DNA of 64,000 nt from contig NZ_VITY01000020.1 of NCBI RefSeq assembly GCF_007993935.1, forward strand, positions 1 through 64,000, read 5' to 3'. The position numbers and the translations under genes were made by a program. This DNA is from Bradyrhizobium macuxiense (lineage in GTDB: Bacteria; Pseudomonadota; Alphaproteobacteria; Rhizobiales; Xanthobacteraceae). Below the pieces are notes generated by a model that had not been told where the DNA came from, made no database searches, and saw only the letters and a list, made by a program, of their open reading frames with translations. Of the stretch, positions 1-8,467 are shown piece by piece. How positions within the stretch are numbered: position 1 is the first letter of the stretch; each line of letters begins with the position of its first letter.

Positions 1-101
1 AGGTCCCACACACCGCTTTCCTGCAAAATCGAATACTTTCTCAACACAATTTTTGCTTATTTTTCAGGTCAATCCGCATTCTTCACGGACGACTAATGAA
101 A

Positions 102-125
102 GAGGCCGCCAACTGAGGCGGCCTC
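102..125 (-). terminator. GC-rich hairpin, possible terminator
   Basis: A perfect 9-bp stem (GAGGCCGCC / GGCGGCCTC) encloses the 6-base loop AACTGA. Read on the minus strand the stem is followed by TTTCATT, a weak U-tract, so it could end a transcript coming from the possible small gene at 220-303. Read on the plus strand no T-run follows. Confidence 0.4.
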
Positions 126-135
126 CGTATTGAGC

Positions 136-181
136 GGCCCCAGCAACTTTGGGGGCCTTGTAGGGGAAGGCTTGTTGCTGG
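136..181. other. Two mutually exclusive stem-loops
   Basis: GGCCCC (136-141) can pair with GGGGCC (152-157), and CCAGCAAC (140-147) can pair with GTTGCTGG (174-181). The two stems share bases 140-141, so both cannot form fully at once. This is seen directly in the sequence. Whether it is a transcribed riboregulator, an untranslated region or chance cannot be told. No coding sequence covers it. Confidence 0.35.
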
Positions 182-219
182 GACCATCTACCGGCCCTGT
201 AGCGTGGTGGGCCAGGTCC

Positions 220-303
220 TCATAAAAGCAGTGCGAGTGCCGCAATAGCGACGGGACAGAGTCCCCATATCACGATGCCGGCGCGGAAAAGGGTTTCTGC
301 CAT
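220..303 (-). CDS. Possible 27-residue hydrophobic peptide
   Basis: An ATG at 303 opens a 27-codon frame ending in TGA. The peptide begins MAETLFRAGIVIWG and continues almost wholly hydrophobic to ALALLL, so it would form one membrane helix. A GGGGA lies about six bases before the ATG. I do not recognise a family. Single-helix peptides of this size are common in related genomes, but this one rests only on composition and a modest ribosome-binding site. It could be fortuitous. Confidence 0.4.
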   Translation of the reverse strand: MAETLFRAGIVIWGLCPVAIAALALLL

Positions 304-617
304 GGCGCATCCCCACACCTGAGGGAACGCCTCAGTGTAGGTCCGGAACTTTTCTCGCGGAAAGTGCAATCTGTGCCAATCGGTTCACCACCGTAATCCT
401 ACGGGGCGGCCTCATTTCCTGCCATACCGCCCTCTGATCCTGCCGGTGCCCGGAACTCCATTCACCCACGGAGAACCCCGGTAATCCATCTCCGCAGTGG
501 ATTTGGAACGAATCGGGGATCATCAAAATCTATGTGCCCAGAACAGGGAATAAGGCTTCTCGGTAGGACTACTGTGAACGTCGTGCGCCGCATGGGTTGA
601 GGATGGGTTAAGTCCAA
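304..617. other. Non-coding stretch, nothing recognised
   Basis: No frame here has convincing coding character. A 64-codon minus-strand frame (332-526) has no homology I can recognise and no good ribosome-binding site. Confidence 0.4.
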
Positions 618-652
618 ACTAGGCCACTCGAATTTTCAAAACAGGCCACTAG
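618..652. repeat. Direct repeat AGGCCACT, operator-like
   Basis: AGGCCACT occurs at 621-628 and again at 643-650, 22 bases apart, which is about two helical turns. The first copy is preceded by ACT and the second is followed by AG, giving ACTAGGCCACT and AGGCCACTAG. The core ACTAGGCCA matches the arms of the inverted repeat at 1772-1817 upstream of the MocR-type gene. The stop codon of that truncated gene lies inside the second copy. Confidence 0.5.
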
Positions 653-1773
653 GGATGGAAGTAGGCCAGCGCCCCTGCGCCGATGAAATCGGCGACGACG
701 CGCTGCTTCAGCGTCGCATGCCCCAGGTGTCGGAGGCGATTGAAGCGCGTGAACGCTGCAATGAGCTGCTCTGGCACGACGAGATATCCAAGACGCAGGC
801 CCGGGTACAGGACCTTGCTGAAGGTGCCGGCATAGATCACTCGCTGGTCGCGATCGAGGCTCTTGAGCGCAGGCAGCGGTCGGCCCACGTAGCGGAATTC
901 GCTGTCGTAGTCGTCCTCGATGATCCAGGCACCGGCGGCGCCGGCCCAGGAAAGAAGCGCTAGTCGCCGCGGCAGCGACAACGCGACTCCGAGCGGGCTC
1001 TGATGCGACGGCGTGACCACGGCGAGCCGCGCGCGGCGCGCCCGTGCGAGGCCATCTGACACGCGCAGGCCCTCGGTATCCACGCGGATCGGAACCAGCC
1101 TCGCGCCCGCGGCTTTCAACGCCTCGGCGGCGGGCGGATAGCTGGGGTCTTCGATCCAGACCTGGTCGCCCATTCGCAGGAGAACGCCGGCAACGACGTT
1201 GAGGGCATCCTGGTAGCCGTTAGTTATCAGAATGTGGTCGGCGGAACAGCGGACGCCGCAGGACGTCGCGAGGTATCCGGCAATGGCCTCACGCAACGGC
1301 GCATAGCCGGCCGGATCGGGATATGCCATGTTGGCAGGTAAGAGGGCGCGCGCATGGCGCGCGACCAGCCGGGACCAGACCTTGCGCGGAAACGCGTCGA
1401 GTGCCGGCAGCGCCATTTGAAAAGGCCGCGGCACCTGGACCGCAAATCTCCGGGCCGATGTCGAAAAGCGCTGCCTGCTGACGGCATCTGCGACGACGTA
1501 GCGGTCGAGATCTGCGCTGACCACGGTGCCCGCCGGCCCGCGGCCGACCACGTAGCCCTCGCCGGCGAGGATTGCATAGGCCGCGTCCATCGTGCCCCGC
1601 GCAGTACCAAACTGCTCGGCGAGGCTGCGTGTCGACGGCAGACGATCGCCCGGCCGTAGCTGACCCGAGCTGATCGCGGTCCGGATGTATTCGTACACCT
1701 GGCGATAAAGCGGGTTGACGTCATCGCGCACGAGCGCCAGGCCACGCAGGCGTCTGTCCAGCGATCGCATCAT
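649..1773 (-). pseudogene. MocR/PdxR-type regulator, 3'-truncated
   Basis: The N-terminus (about residues 15-85) is a GntR winged helix: PLYRQVYEYIRTAI, then GDRLPSTRSLAEQFG. It is followed by a fold-type I aminotransferase domain containing TNGYQDALN, EDDYDSEFR and the PLP-lysine motif GTFSK near residue 320. MocR proteins usually run to 450-500 residues. This one stops at 374, just after VVADFIGAGALAYFHP, so most of the small C-terminal subdomain is missing. The stop lies inside an operator-like repeat (618-652), which suggests deletion or recombination. It is divergent from the cupin-MFS-epimerase operon and probably regulated it. It may now be inactive, or may keep DNA binding alone. Confidence 0.75.
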
Positions 1774-1817
1774 GGCCTAGTCGATATAGCACCTCTTGGC
1801 ACTACCAACTAGGCCAT
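1772..1817. promoter_or_regulatory. Inverted-repeat operator of the MocR-type gene
   Basis: ATGGCCTAGT (1772-1781) and ACTAGGCCAT (1808-1817) are perfect 10-bp inverted copies separated by 26 bases. They lie between the divergent regulator and the cupin operon, and the left arm overlaps the regulator's start codon. MocR proteins are known to bind paired sites in such intergenic regions. That this is the binding site is inference. Confidence 0.55.
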
Positions 1818-1876
1818 CCGACGCCTAGCTGTCGGGCGTTGCCGGCTCTTCGGCAGCGGAGACAAAGGAGGCCGTG

Positions 1877-2344
1877 ATGACCCCTGACACCAGGATCGAA
1901 GCCACCGTGACAAGACGAGGATTCAACACCGCTTCCCCCCTCCCGTTGATCCTGACCGTGGCAGCGACACTGCCGCGCGCCGCTGTCGCGGCGACAGCTC
2001 CCGAAGGTGGCGCCTCCACGCGGCGCGAGGTGATCAAGCAACGCCTGCCTGGCGAACCGCAGCGCGACATCACCCTGGTTGAGGTGACCTATCCGCCGGG
2101 ATCCGGATCGCCGCCGCACATGCATGCCAACGGTGTCATGGCATTCGTCGTCTCGGGCGCGATCCGCTCGAAGGTCGGCGACGGGCCAGAGCAGACATTC
2201 CACGCCGGAGATGCATGGTGGGAACCGGTAGGCGCGGTCCATCGCGTCTCGCGCAACGCCAGCTCCACCCAGGCCGCGACCCTCCTCGCGATCTATATCG
2301 CTCCGGCCGGCGCGGGCCCGGCCGACCTGATGAAGCCGATGTGA
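1877..2344 (+). CDS. Secreted cupin-domain protein
   Basis: The ATG at 1877 follows AAGGAGG at good spacing; a GTG lies one codon upstream. The 155-residue protein has a Tat-like leader (TRRGFNTASPL, then a hydrophobic stretch ending VAA), so it is probably exported. The rest is one cupin barrel. Motif 1 is PPGSGSPPHMHANGVMAFVVSG and motif 2 is HAGDAWWEPVGAVHRV, with metal-ligand histidines HMH and a distal H. Small secreted cupins of this type have no agreed substrate. It is the first gene of an operon with an MFS exporter and an NAD-binding epimerase. Confidence 0.75.
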   Translation: MTPDTRIEATVTRRGFNTASPLPLILTVAATLPRAAVAATAPEGGASTRREVIKQRLPGEPQRDITLVEVTYPPGSGSPPHMHANGVMAFVVSGAIRSKVGDGPEQTFHAGDAWWEPVGAVHRVSRNASSTQAATLLAIYIAPAGAGPADLMKPM

Positions 2345-2351
2345 GCAAGCC

Positions 2352-3668
2352 ATGGCCAATGCGCATGTCGGGGCGCATCGTCCGCCAGTGGTTGGCACGC
2401 ACACACCGCCACAGGCGGCCAGGCAGTCACCCGCACTGACGCGAGACCTCGAGTTGCTGTTTGCGGCGGCGGTCGGCGTGATCGTGCTGCCGCTCTATGC
2501 GCCGCAGCCGCTCATCGACCTGATCGGGTCGTCGCTGGGCTTCTCGCTGGGCGCCGCATCGCTCATCGCGATGACGCCCATGCTCGGTTATGCGACAGGA
2601 CTCGTCCTGCTGGTGCCGCTGATCGATATCCTCGAGAACCGGCGCGTGATCTTGTTGACGCTCCTCGTCGACGTTGTTGCCCTCGCCGGCGCGGCGGCAG
2701 CGCCTTCCGTGGCGCTATTTCTGCTCGCGGCGTTTGCGGGCGGATGCACAACCAGCGCCATACAAATGGTCGTTCCGGTTGCGGCAAGCCGCGCCGACGA
2801 GGCGCAGCGCGGGCGGGTAATCGGCAACGTCATGAGTGGCTTGATGATCGGCATCCTGCTGTCGCGCCCGATTGCAAGCCTTGGGGCCGCCGCCTTCGGC
2901 TGGCGTGGCGCCTATACGATCGACGCGATTGCCGTGGCGCTGATCGTGGTCGCTCTGCAACGGGTCCTGCCTCGGCGTCAGCCGGCGGTCGGGGTCACTT
3001 ATGGCGCGCTGATCGCATCGCTGTGGATGCTGCCGGTCAAGGAGCCCGTGCTGCGCCGCCGCGCGCTTTATCAGGGGCTGTGCATGGGCGCCTTTGGCAT
3101 CTTCTGGACCGCGGTCGCCCTGCGCCTCGCAGCTCCACCATTTGGATTGGGTCCGGTCGGGATCGCGCTGTTCGCCCTGGCCGGCGTTGGCGGAGCGGTC
3201 GTCGCCCCCATTGCGGGCTGGGCAGGCGATCGGGGGTGGACAATGCGCGCGACGCGGCTCGCCCACGCAACGGTGATCGCGGCGTTGTTCCTCGCTGGCG
3301 CTGCCGGCGCCGGCTGGTTCGGCTTCGATCCAGCCGTGCGGCCAGTGCTGTCGCTCGGCTTGCTCGCCGCCGCTGCCGTCGCCCTCGATTTCGGGGTCAT
3401 CGGCGACCAGACGCTCGGCCGCCGCGCCGTCCACCTGGCTTGCACGCAGGCGAGCGGCCGGCTCAACGGGCTCTACACCGGCTTGTTTTTTGTCGGCGGT
3501 TCTGCCGGCTCGGCGCTCGCCGGCATGGCGTGGGTGGAAGGCGGATGGACGCTCGTCTGCGCGGTCGGCCTCGGTTGCGTCGCGCTGGCGCTGGCGCTGA
3601 CGTCGATCCAGCAGTCCGACGACGGGCCGCGCACATCTGACGAAACCACCTGCCGATCTGACGGTTAA
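2352..3668 (+). CDS. MFS transporter, drug/metabolite efflux type
   Basis: The 438-residue protein has about twelve hydrophobic helices after a roughly 35-residue polar N-terminus. Helix 4-5 carries the loop RGRVIGNVMSGLMIGILLS followed by GWRGAYTIDA, typical of the arabinose/multidrug efflux branch (YnfM/NepI-like). It should sit in the inner membrane and export a small molecule by proton antiport; the substrate is unknown. It starts 7 bases after the cupin stop. The ribosome-binding site is weak, so translational coupling or a slightly later start is possible. Confidence 0.85.
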   Translation: MANAHVGAHRPPVVGTHTPPQAARQSPALTRDLELLFAAAVGVIVLPLYAPQPLIDLIGSSLGFSLGAASLIAMTPMLGYATGLVLLVPLIDILENRRVILLTLLVDVVALAGAAAAPSVALFLLAAFAGGCTTSAIQMVVPVAASRADEAQRGRVIGNVMSGLMIGILLSRPIASLGAAAFGWRGAYTIDAIAVALIVVALQRVLPRRQPAVGVTYGALIASLWMLPVKEPVLRRRALYQGLCMGAFGIFWTAVALRLAAPPFGLGPVGIALFALAGVGGAVVAPIAGWAGDRGWTMRATRLAHATVIAALFLAGAAGAGWFGFDPAVRPVLSLGLLAAAAVALDFGVIGDQTLGRRAVHLACTQASGRLNGLYTGLFFVGGSAGSALAGMAWVEGGWTLVCAVGLGCVALALALTSIQQSDDGPRTSDETTCRSDG

Positions 3669-3686
3669 TGTTGAGGAGATCGTGTC

Positions 3687-4418
3687 ATGAAGATTTTCCT
3701 GGCCGGAGCTGCAGGCGCCATCGGCAAGCGTCTGGTCCCGTTGCTGCTCGATGCCGGACACCATGTCGTCGGCACGACGCGCTCTGCGGACAAAGCGGAT
3801 GCGATGCGCGCGGCTGGCGTCGAGCCCGTGGTCCTCGATATCTTCGACGCGCCGGCATTGTCGCGGGCGGTTGACGCCGCCCGGCCGGACATTGTGGTCG
3901 ATCAATTGACCGACCTCCCGCACGGCCTGGATCCGGCGCGGATGGCCGAGGGCTCGCGGCGCAACGCGCGCATGCGCCGCGAGGGGACCCGCAACCTGGT
4001 TGCCGCCATGATCGCTGCCGGCGTGCATCGGCTCATTTCGCAAAGCATCGCCTGGATGTACGCGCCCGGAGCGGAGCCCCACGCCGAAGACGACCCGCTC
4101 GACGTGCAGGCGGCGGGGCCGCGTGCGGATACGGCGGACGGCGTCGCAACGCTGGAGCGGCTGACCGTTGCGTCACCACCGATCGAAGGTGTCGTCCTCC
4201 GCTACGGTCATCTCTACGGGCCGGGCACTGGCGCGGACGCCGCTGAGATACCGTCGTTGCACGTCGATGCCGCGGCTTCGGCCGCTTTGCTGGCAATCGA
4301 GAACGCGCGGCGCGGAATCTACAACATCGCCGAACCAAACCGATATCTGACCATCGACAAGGCGCGAAGCGAGCTCGGCTTCGACCCAAGCTTCCGACTA
4401 ACGGCGCGAGTCACCTGA
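3687..4418 (+). CDS. NAD(P)-dependent epimerase/reductase, extended SDR
   Basis: GGAGATCG precedes the ATG. The protein begins MKIFLAGAAGAIGKRLV, a Rossmann GxxGxxG motif, and carries VDQLTDLPHG and the late LRYGHLYGPGTG element of the extended SDR family. The usual YxxxK is not clear: the expected position reads AWMYAPGAE, with no lysine four residues later. At 243 residues it is shorter than typical epimerases (about 300). It is the last gene of the cupin-MFS operon. The substrate cannot be assigned. Confidence 0.75.
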   Translation: MKIFLAGAAGAIGKRLVPLLLDAGHHVVGTTRSADKADAMRAAGVEPVVLDIFDAPALSRAVDAARPDIVVDQLTDLPHGLDPARMAEGSRRNARMRREGTRNLVAAMIAAGVHRLISQSIAWMYAPGAEPHAEDDPLDVQAAGPRADTADGVATLERLTVASPPIEGVVLRYGHLYGPGTGADAAEIPSLHVDAAASAALLAIENARRGIYNIAEPNRYLTIDKARSELGFDPSFRLTARVT

Positions 4419-4575
4419 AATGCCCTGACTTGCTCCGAAAAGCGTAGGCGGTCGGATAGGTAGAGATTTTCGGCAGGGCAAGGGTCAGATTTGCAATACC
4501 CTTAGTACCCTCTCCTTAAAAAAAGAGAGCACATTAACAAGCCTTGACGCTCGCGGGCCGCCCGCACTTTGCCGA

Positions 4576-5766
4576 TCAGCTGATGATATCATCGCGGCGC
4601 AGATCACCGATGGCCGTATCGGTCAACCCCATCTCCTTCAGGACGTCGTCAGTATGTTGCCCGAGCATAGGCGGTGGCAGTCCGGGTGCGCGCTCCTCGC
4701 CGACGAACGTCACGGGGTAGCCGACGCAGTTCAAGCGGCCGGCCGCCGGATGATCGTATTGCATGATCAGCTCGTCCGCCTTGGTATGCGGATGGTCCAG
4801 CAACTGGGCGAGCGTGTTGATCGGCGAGCATGGAATGCCGGCCTCGTTGAGCGCGCCATTCCAATCCGCAACCTTTCGGGTGGCGATGACCGCCTGCACA
4901 TGATGCAGCGTTTCGGCGCGGTTCCTGACCCGGTCCGCATTGGTCCGGAACCTCGGATCGTCCACGATCGCACTCAAGCCTGCGATCGCGCAGAACTTGC
5001 GCCAGAGATTGTCGTTGGCTACCCCGATCATGATCGGTCCGTCCGCGGCCTCGAACGCCTGGTAAGGACACAGCGACTCGTGGCTGGAGCCGCATTTGGC
5101 CGGCTGCGTCCCGCGCTGCCAATATGTCTGCAGATTGTAGCCGAGCAACCCAAGCGCGGTATCGAACAGCGAAACTTGGATCGCCCCGCCCCGGCCCGAT
5201 TTCTCCCGCGCAAGCAGGCTGGCCAGAATGCCGCCGAAGGCATGCACACCGGTCATCTGGTCAATTGGCGAGATCGGGCTGCGGATATAGCCGCCGCCCT
5301 CGTCGCCGCTCATCGACATGATGCCTGCAAAGGCCTGCAAGATCACATCGTAACCTGGCGAATTCCTGAGCGGACCGGTCCGACCGAAGCCGGAGATGCT
5401 GCAATGGACCAGCCGGTCGTTGAGTGCGCAAAGCGTCACGGCATCAATGCCGAGCCGCTCGGCGACGCCGGTGCCAAAACTCTCGATAGCGACGTCGGCG
5501 GACTTCGCAAGCGTGTGCACCAGCTTGCGTCCCTTGTCGGACTTCATGTTGATCGCAATGCTGCGCTTGTTGCGGTTGGCGCTCAGAAACACCGTGCCGA
5601 GGCCAGGCGCCGGAAATGGCGGCCATCCCCGTGTCTCATCACCCTGCCCGAGCGCTTCGACCTTGATGACCTCGGCACCGAGGTCGCCAAGATACTGCGC
5701 GCAGAGCGGCCCAGCCAGCACCTTCGAGAGATCGAGAACCTTGATGCCATCGAGCGGTCTTGACAC
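4576..5766 (-). CDS. CaiB/BaiF (class III) CoA-transferase
   Basis: The 396-residue protein starts with GTG, 7 bases after AAGGAGAG. It begins MSRPLDGIKVLDLSKVLAGP and has GDLGAEVIKVE and the YDVILQAFAG segment holding the catalytic aspartate (near residue 149). Class III enzymes move CoA from an acyl-CoA to a free acid. It lies 25 bases behind the FadJ-like gene and should share its promoter and the operator at 7107-7123. It may activate or recycle an acid of the alicyclic island. Between 4419 and 4575 I see no gene, only a CTCTC/GAGAG stem around an A/T-rich loop near 4510-4530. Confidence 0.9.
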   Translation of the reverse strand: MSRPLDGIKVLDLSKVLAGPLCAQYLGDLGAEVIKVEALGQGDETRGWPPFPAPGLGTVFLSANRNKRSIAINMKSDKGRKLVHTLAKSADVAIESFGTGVAERLGIDAVTLCALNDRLVHCSISGFGRTGPLRNSPGYDVILQAFAGIMSMSGDEGGGYIRSPISPIDQMTGVHAFGGILASLLAREKSGRGGAIQVSLFDTALGLLGYNLQTYWQRGTQPAKCGSSHESLCPYQAFEAADGPIMIGVANDNLWRKFCAIAGLSAIVDDPRFRTNADRVRNRAETLHHVQAVIATRKVADWNGALNEAGIPCSPINTLAQLLDHPHTKADELIMQYDHPAAGRLNCVGYPVTFVGEERAPGLPPPMLGQHTDDVLKEMGLTDTAIGDLRRDDIIS

Positions 5767-5791
5767 GATCGTCTCTCCTTCTGAAACCGGT

Positions 5792-7090
5792 TCAGTTCAA
5801 CCCTGCGGCAAACAAGCCGCCGATATAGGCCGGAAAACCTCGCTGCGTGACCAGGATGTAGTCGGCAGCGCGTCGTTCCGCCTCGTCGAGTTCAGGACGC
5901 CAGCGCGCGGCGACGGAGTCCGCAGCCGTGAGCCGTGCACGCAGCAGCTCCTTGCCCCAGGTCTTCGGCTCGTCGTCGTGCCAATAGGCGCCAGCTGCGA
6001 TCCGGCCGTCATAAGTGGCTTTGCGCTGCCCCTCGATGCGGAAGCCGGACCGGGCGAACGCCTCCAAAAGCTCCTGTCCGCTTTCCAAGCGCGCAGCAAG
6101 CGCATTGGTGACCGCATCCACGGCTTGCATGATCTTGGGATCGAGCCCTCTCTTCTTCAACCGTTCGTAGTCGAGCCTGCCGAGAAACAGCGTCCTGATC
6201 ATGTTGCGTGGCTCCCGGCGCTGGATCAGTCTTGCGAAGATCTGCATCTCAGTCCTGATCGCCGTGTCGAAGTTCTGCGGCAATCCCTGCGCGACGCAGT
6301 CGAGGATCGCAGACGGGGCCGGATAATGTCCGAGGGTGGCGACGAGCATTTTGGTTCGGCACAAGTCGGTCTCGCTTGAGACACGCTGCGCGGCGGCCGG
6401 CTGCCAATCGGGACGATCCCAGGGTTGTGTGGCAGCGGGAGATGACAGCACCCATCGTTCCGCAGCAGCAACCTCCTCGCCCGGCATCGCCAACTCGTGC
6501 GCGAGGCCCGCGGCGATCGCTGCTTGTCCATTGATCCGTGCGCCGTCGAGCAGCACCGGCAGCGCCGCTTCAATTCCGATCAGACGCGGCAACCGCTGGG
6601 TTCCACCGCCGCCCGGCAACAATCCGACCAGCGACTCCGGCAGGCCGAACGTCGCCTGCGGGTGGTCGGCGACCACCCGGTGATGGGTGGCGAGCGCGAA
6701 CTCACAGCCACCGCCCAATGCGAGGCCGGCGACCGCCACCGCGATTGGCTTGCCCGCGGTCTCGAGCCGACGCAATCCGTGGCTCAGCCGAAAGAAATGG
6801 TCGAAAGCCAGGCGATCGCGTTCAACCGGCGGTGCCGCCATGATCGTGTCGTAGGCGGTTTCAAGCTCGGCCAGATCGGCGCCGGCGCAGAACGCGGAAG
6901 ACTTGCCGGAGCTGATGACGACGCCCGCGACGTCGCTCTGCGTGAGCCAGTCGGCAAACACGCCGAGCTCCTCGATCGCCGCGTTCGACAACACGTTCAT
7001 CGAGCGGCCGGGCATGTCGAAGATCAGGTGCAGGACGCCGTTTCCCGCAAGCTCCATGCGAAACTGCTTCAGCTCCGGTCCGATCGGCAT
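5792..7090 (-). CDS. FadJ-like enoyl-CoA hydratase without NAD domain
   Basis: Residues 1-220 are a crotonase domain: FCAGADL oxyanion hole, GGGCEFALA with the first catalytic Glu, and GLPESLVGLLPGGGGTQRLP with the second. The sequence then runs on as in the bifunctional FadB/FadJ enzymes (RNMIRTLFLG linker). It ends in a helical segment like their C-terminus (GFPAYIGGLF). The Rossmann 3-hydroxyacyl-CoA dehydrogenase domain of about 180 residues that normally sits between is absent. The length is 432 residues against about 700 for the full enzyme. The frame is open and uninterrupted, so this looks like a stable natural architecture. A GGGAGG precedes the ATG. Predicted role: hydration of an enoyl-CoA, leaving oxidation to a separate SDR such as the one at 22017-22919. 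Confidence 0.85.
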   Translation of the reverse strand: MPIGPELKQFRMELAGNGVLHLIFDMPGRSMNVLSNAAIEELGVFADWLTQSDVAGVVISSGKSSAFCAGADLAELETAYDTIMAAPPVERDRLAFDHFFRLSHGLRRLETAGKPIAVAVAGLALGGGCEFALATHHRVVADHPQATFGLPESLVGLLPGGGGTQRLPRLIGIEAALPVLLDGARINGQAAIAAGLAHELAMPGEEVAAAERWVLSSPAATQPWDRPDWQPAAAQRVSSETDLCRTKMLVATLGHYPAPSAILDCVAQGLPQNFDTAIRTEMQIFARLIQRREPRNMIRTLFLGRLDYERLKKRGLDPKIMQAVDAVTNALAARLESGQELLEAFARSGFRIEGQRKATYDGRIAAGAYWHDDEPKTWGKELLRARLTAADSVAARWRPELDEAERRAADYILVTQRGFPAYIGGLFAAGLN

Positions 7091-7106
7091 CCCTAGCCTC
7101 CCGATT

Positions 7107-7123
7107 AAAGTTCATTGGTGTAC
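7107..7123 (-). promoter_or_regulatory. Regulon operator, copy 1
   Basis: Read on the minus strand this is GTACACCAATGAACTTT. It matches seven other copies in the island. It lies 17 bases before the start of the FadJ-like gene and probably controls that gene and the CoA-transferase behind it. Confidence 0.6.
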
Positions 7124-7174
7124 GATCAGGCTTGCGCTGATCCCGCCTTCGGTTGTATACCCAAACCGAATACT

Positions 7175-7191
7175 GTACACTAGCAAACTAA
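7175..7191 (+). promoter_or_regulatory. Regulon operator, copy 2
   Basis: GTACACTAGCAAACTAA, facing the acyl-CoA dehydrogenase at 7215 and ending 24 bases before its ATG. Together with copy 1 it fills the divergent promoter region. Confidence 0.65.
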
Positions 7192-7214
7192 ATCAGACGG
7201 GACGCGTTTTGACA

Positions 7215-8396
7215 ATGATCGAGCGCACGATCTTTCGCGAAGAGCATGAAATTTTCCGGCAGACGGTGCGACGCTTCGTCGACCGCGAGATCGTACCCTT
7301 CCACGCCAAATGGGAAGAAGAAGGCATTGTGCCGCGGGAGCTGTGGCTGAAGGCGGGTGCCGCGGGGCTCCTGTGCTGCACCGTTCCGGAAGAATATGGC
7401 GGCATGGGACTGGACTACCTGTTCGATGTCGTCGTGTTCGAGGAACTCTGGCGCTCCGGTGCCAGCGGACCTGGCTTTCTGATCCATACCGACCTGGTTG
7501 CGACCTATGTCCTGTCGTTCGGCACCGAGGCGCAGAAGCGCCAATGGTTGCCCAAGATGGTCTCGGGCGAGGCGATCGGCTCGCTCGGCATGACCGAGCC
7601 GCACGCCGGCAGCGATCTCAAGGCGATCCGGACCCGCGCGGTACGCGATGGCGACGAGTTCGTCGTCAACGGCCAGAAGGTCTTCATCTCCAACGGCCAG
7701 CTCTGCGACTTCATCGTGCTTGCGACCAAGACGGACAGCCATGCCGGCGCGAAGGGTGTTACGCTGTTCATCGTCGAGAGCGACCGGCCCGGCTTCAAGC
7801 GCGGCCGCAACCTGGAAAAGCTGGGGATGAAGGCGCAGGACACCTCAGAGCTGTTCTTCGACAATGTGCGGATTCCCGCCGGCAATCTGCTCGGCAAGGA
7901 GGGCAAGGGCTTTGCCCAGATGATGACCAAGCTGTCGCAGGAGCGGCTGGCACAGGCGATCCGCTCGGCGACCGTCACCGAGACCGTGATCGACTGGACG
8001 CTGCAATACACCTCCGAGCGCAGCGCGTTCGGCCAGAAGCTCGCCGATTTCCAGAACACCCAGTTCAAGCTGGCCGAGCTCAAGACCAAGGCGGCCGTCG
8101 CTCGGGTCTTTACCGACAAGTGCATTGCGCTGTTCATGGAGGGCAAGCTCGATCCCGTCGATGCGGCGATGGCCAAGATGTTCACCTCCGAGGTGCACTG
8201 CGAAACGGTGGATGAATGCCTGCAATTGTTCGGCGGCTGGGGCTACATGTGGGAATACCCGATCGCGCGGGCCTATGCGGATGCGCGGATCGTCAAGATT
8301 GCCGGCGGCTCGATCGAGATCATGAAGACGATTATCGCGCGACAGATGTACGCGCAGCGCGGCTTTGACATTCAGAAGAACGGGTCGTCCTCATAG
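7215..8396 (+). CDS. Acyl-CoA dehydrogenase (first paralogue)
   Basis: The frame is open upstream, but family alignment and the operator at 7175-7191 place the start at ATG 7215 (MIERTIFREEHEIFRQTVRR), giving 393 residues. Domains in order: N-terminal helices; the beta-domain signature SLGMTEPHAGSDLKAIRT; VNGQKVFISNGQ; and the C-terminal helical domain with LQLFGGWGYMWEYPIARAYAD. FAD-dependent alpha,beta-desaturation of an acyl-CoA is expected, with electrons passed to ETF. At the place where medium-chain enzymes carry the catalytic Glu (YEGT) this protein reads AGGS, so the base must sit elsewhere, as in isovaleryl- and long-chain-type enzymes. It heads the plus-strand operon that runs through badH- and badI-like genes. 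Confidence 0.92.
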   Translation: MIERTIFREEHEIFRQTVRRFVDREIVPFHAKWEEEGIVPRELWLKAGAAGLLCCTVPEEYGGMGLDYLFDVVVFEELWRSGASGPGFLIHTDLVATYVLSFGTEAQKRQWLPKMVSGEAIGSLGMTEPHAGSDLKAIRTRAVRDGDEFVVNGQKVFISNGQLCDFIVLATKTDSHAGAKGVTLFIVESDRPGFKRGRNLEKLGMKAQDTSELFFDNVRIPAGNLLGKEGKGFAQMMTKLSQERLAQAIRSATVTETVIDWTLQYTSERSAFGQKLADFQNTQFKLAELKTKAAVARVFTDKCIALFMEGKLDPVDAAMAKMFTSEVHCETVDECLQLFGGWGYMWEYPIARAYADARIVKIAGGSIEIMKTIIARQMYAQRGFDIQKNGSSS

Positions 8397-8467
8397 GCCC
8401 CTCTTCTTCGGAACACCGAAGATTGCGCGCGAGACTATCAAACGACAAACGACGAGGGAGATCAGCG

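Noticed and set aside
332..526. 64-codon minus-strand frame as a gene
   Set aside because: No ribosome-binding site, no family features and composition unlike neighbouring proteins.
2715..4082. 455-codon minus-strand open frame
   Set aside because: It is the mirror of the MFS and epimerase genes, both of which have clear domain motifs; the frame is Arg/Ala/His-rich with no motif.
4505..4530. Rho-independent terminator after the epimerase
   Set aside because: The stem CTCTC/GAGAG is only 5 bp around an A-rich loop, with no T-run on either strand after it; too weak to call.
4654..5763. Long plus-strand frame opposite the CoA-transferase
   Set aside because: Antisense shadow in high-GC DNA; the minus strand has the CaiB motifs and a good ribosome-binding site.
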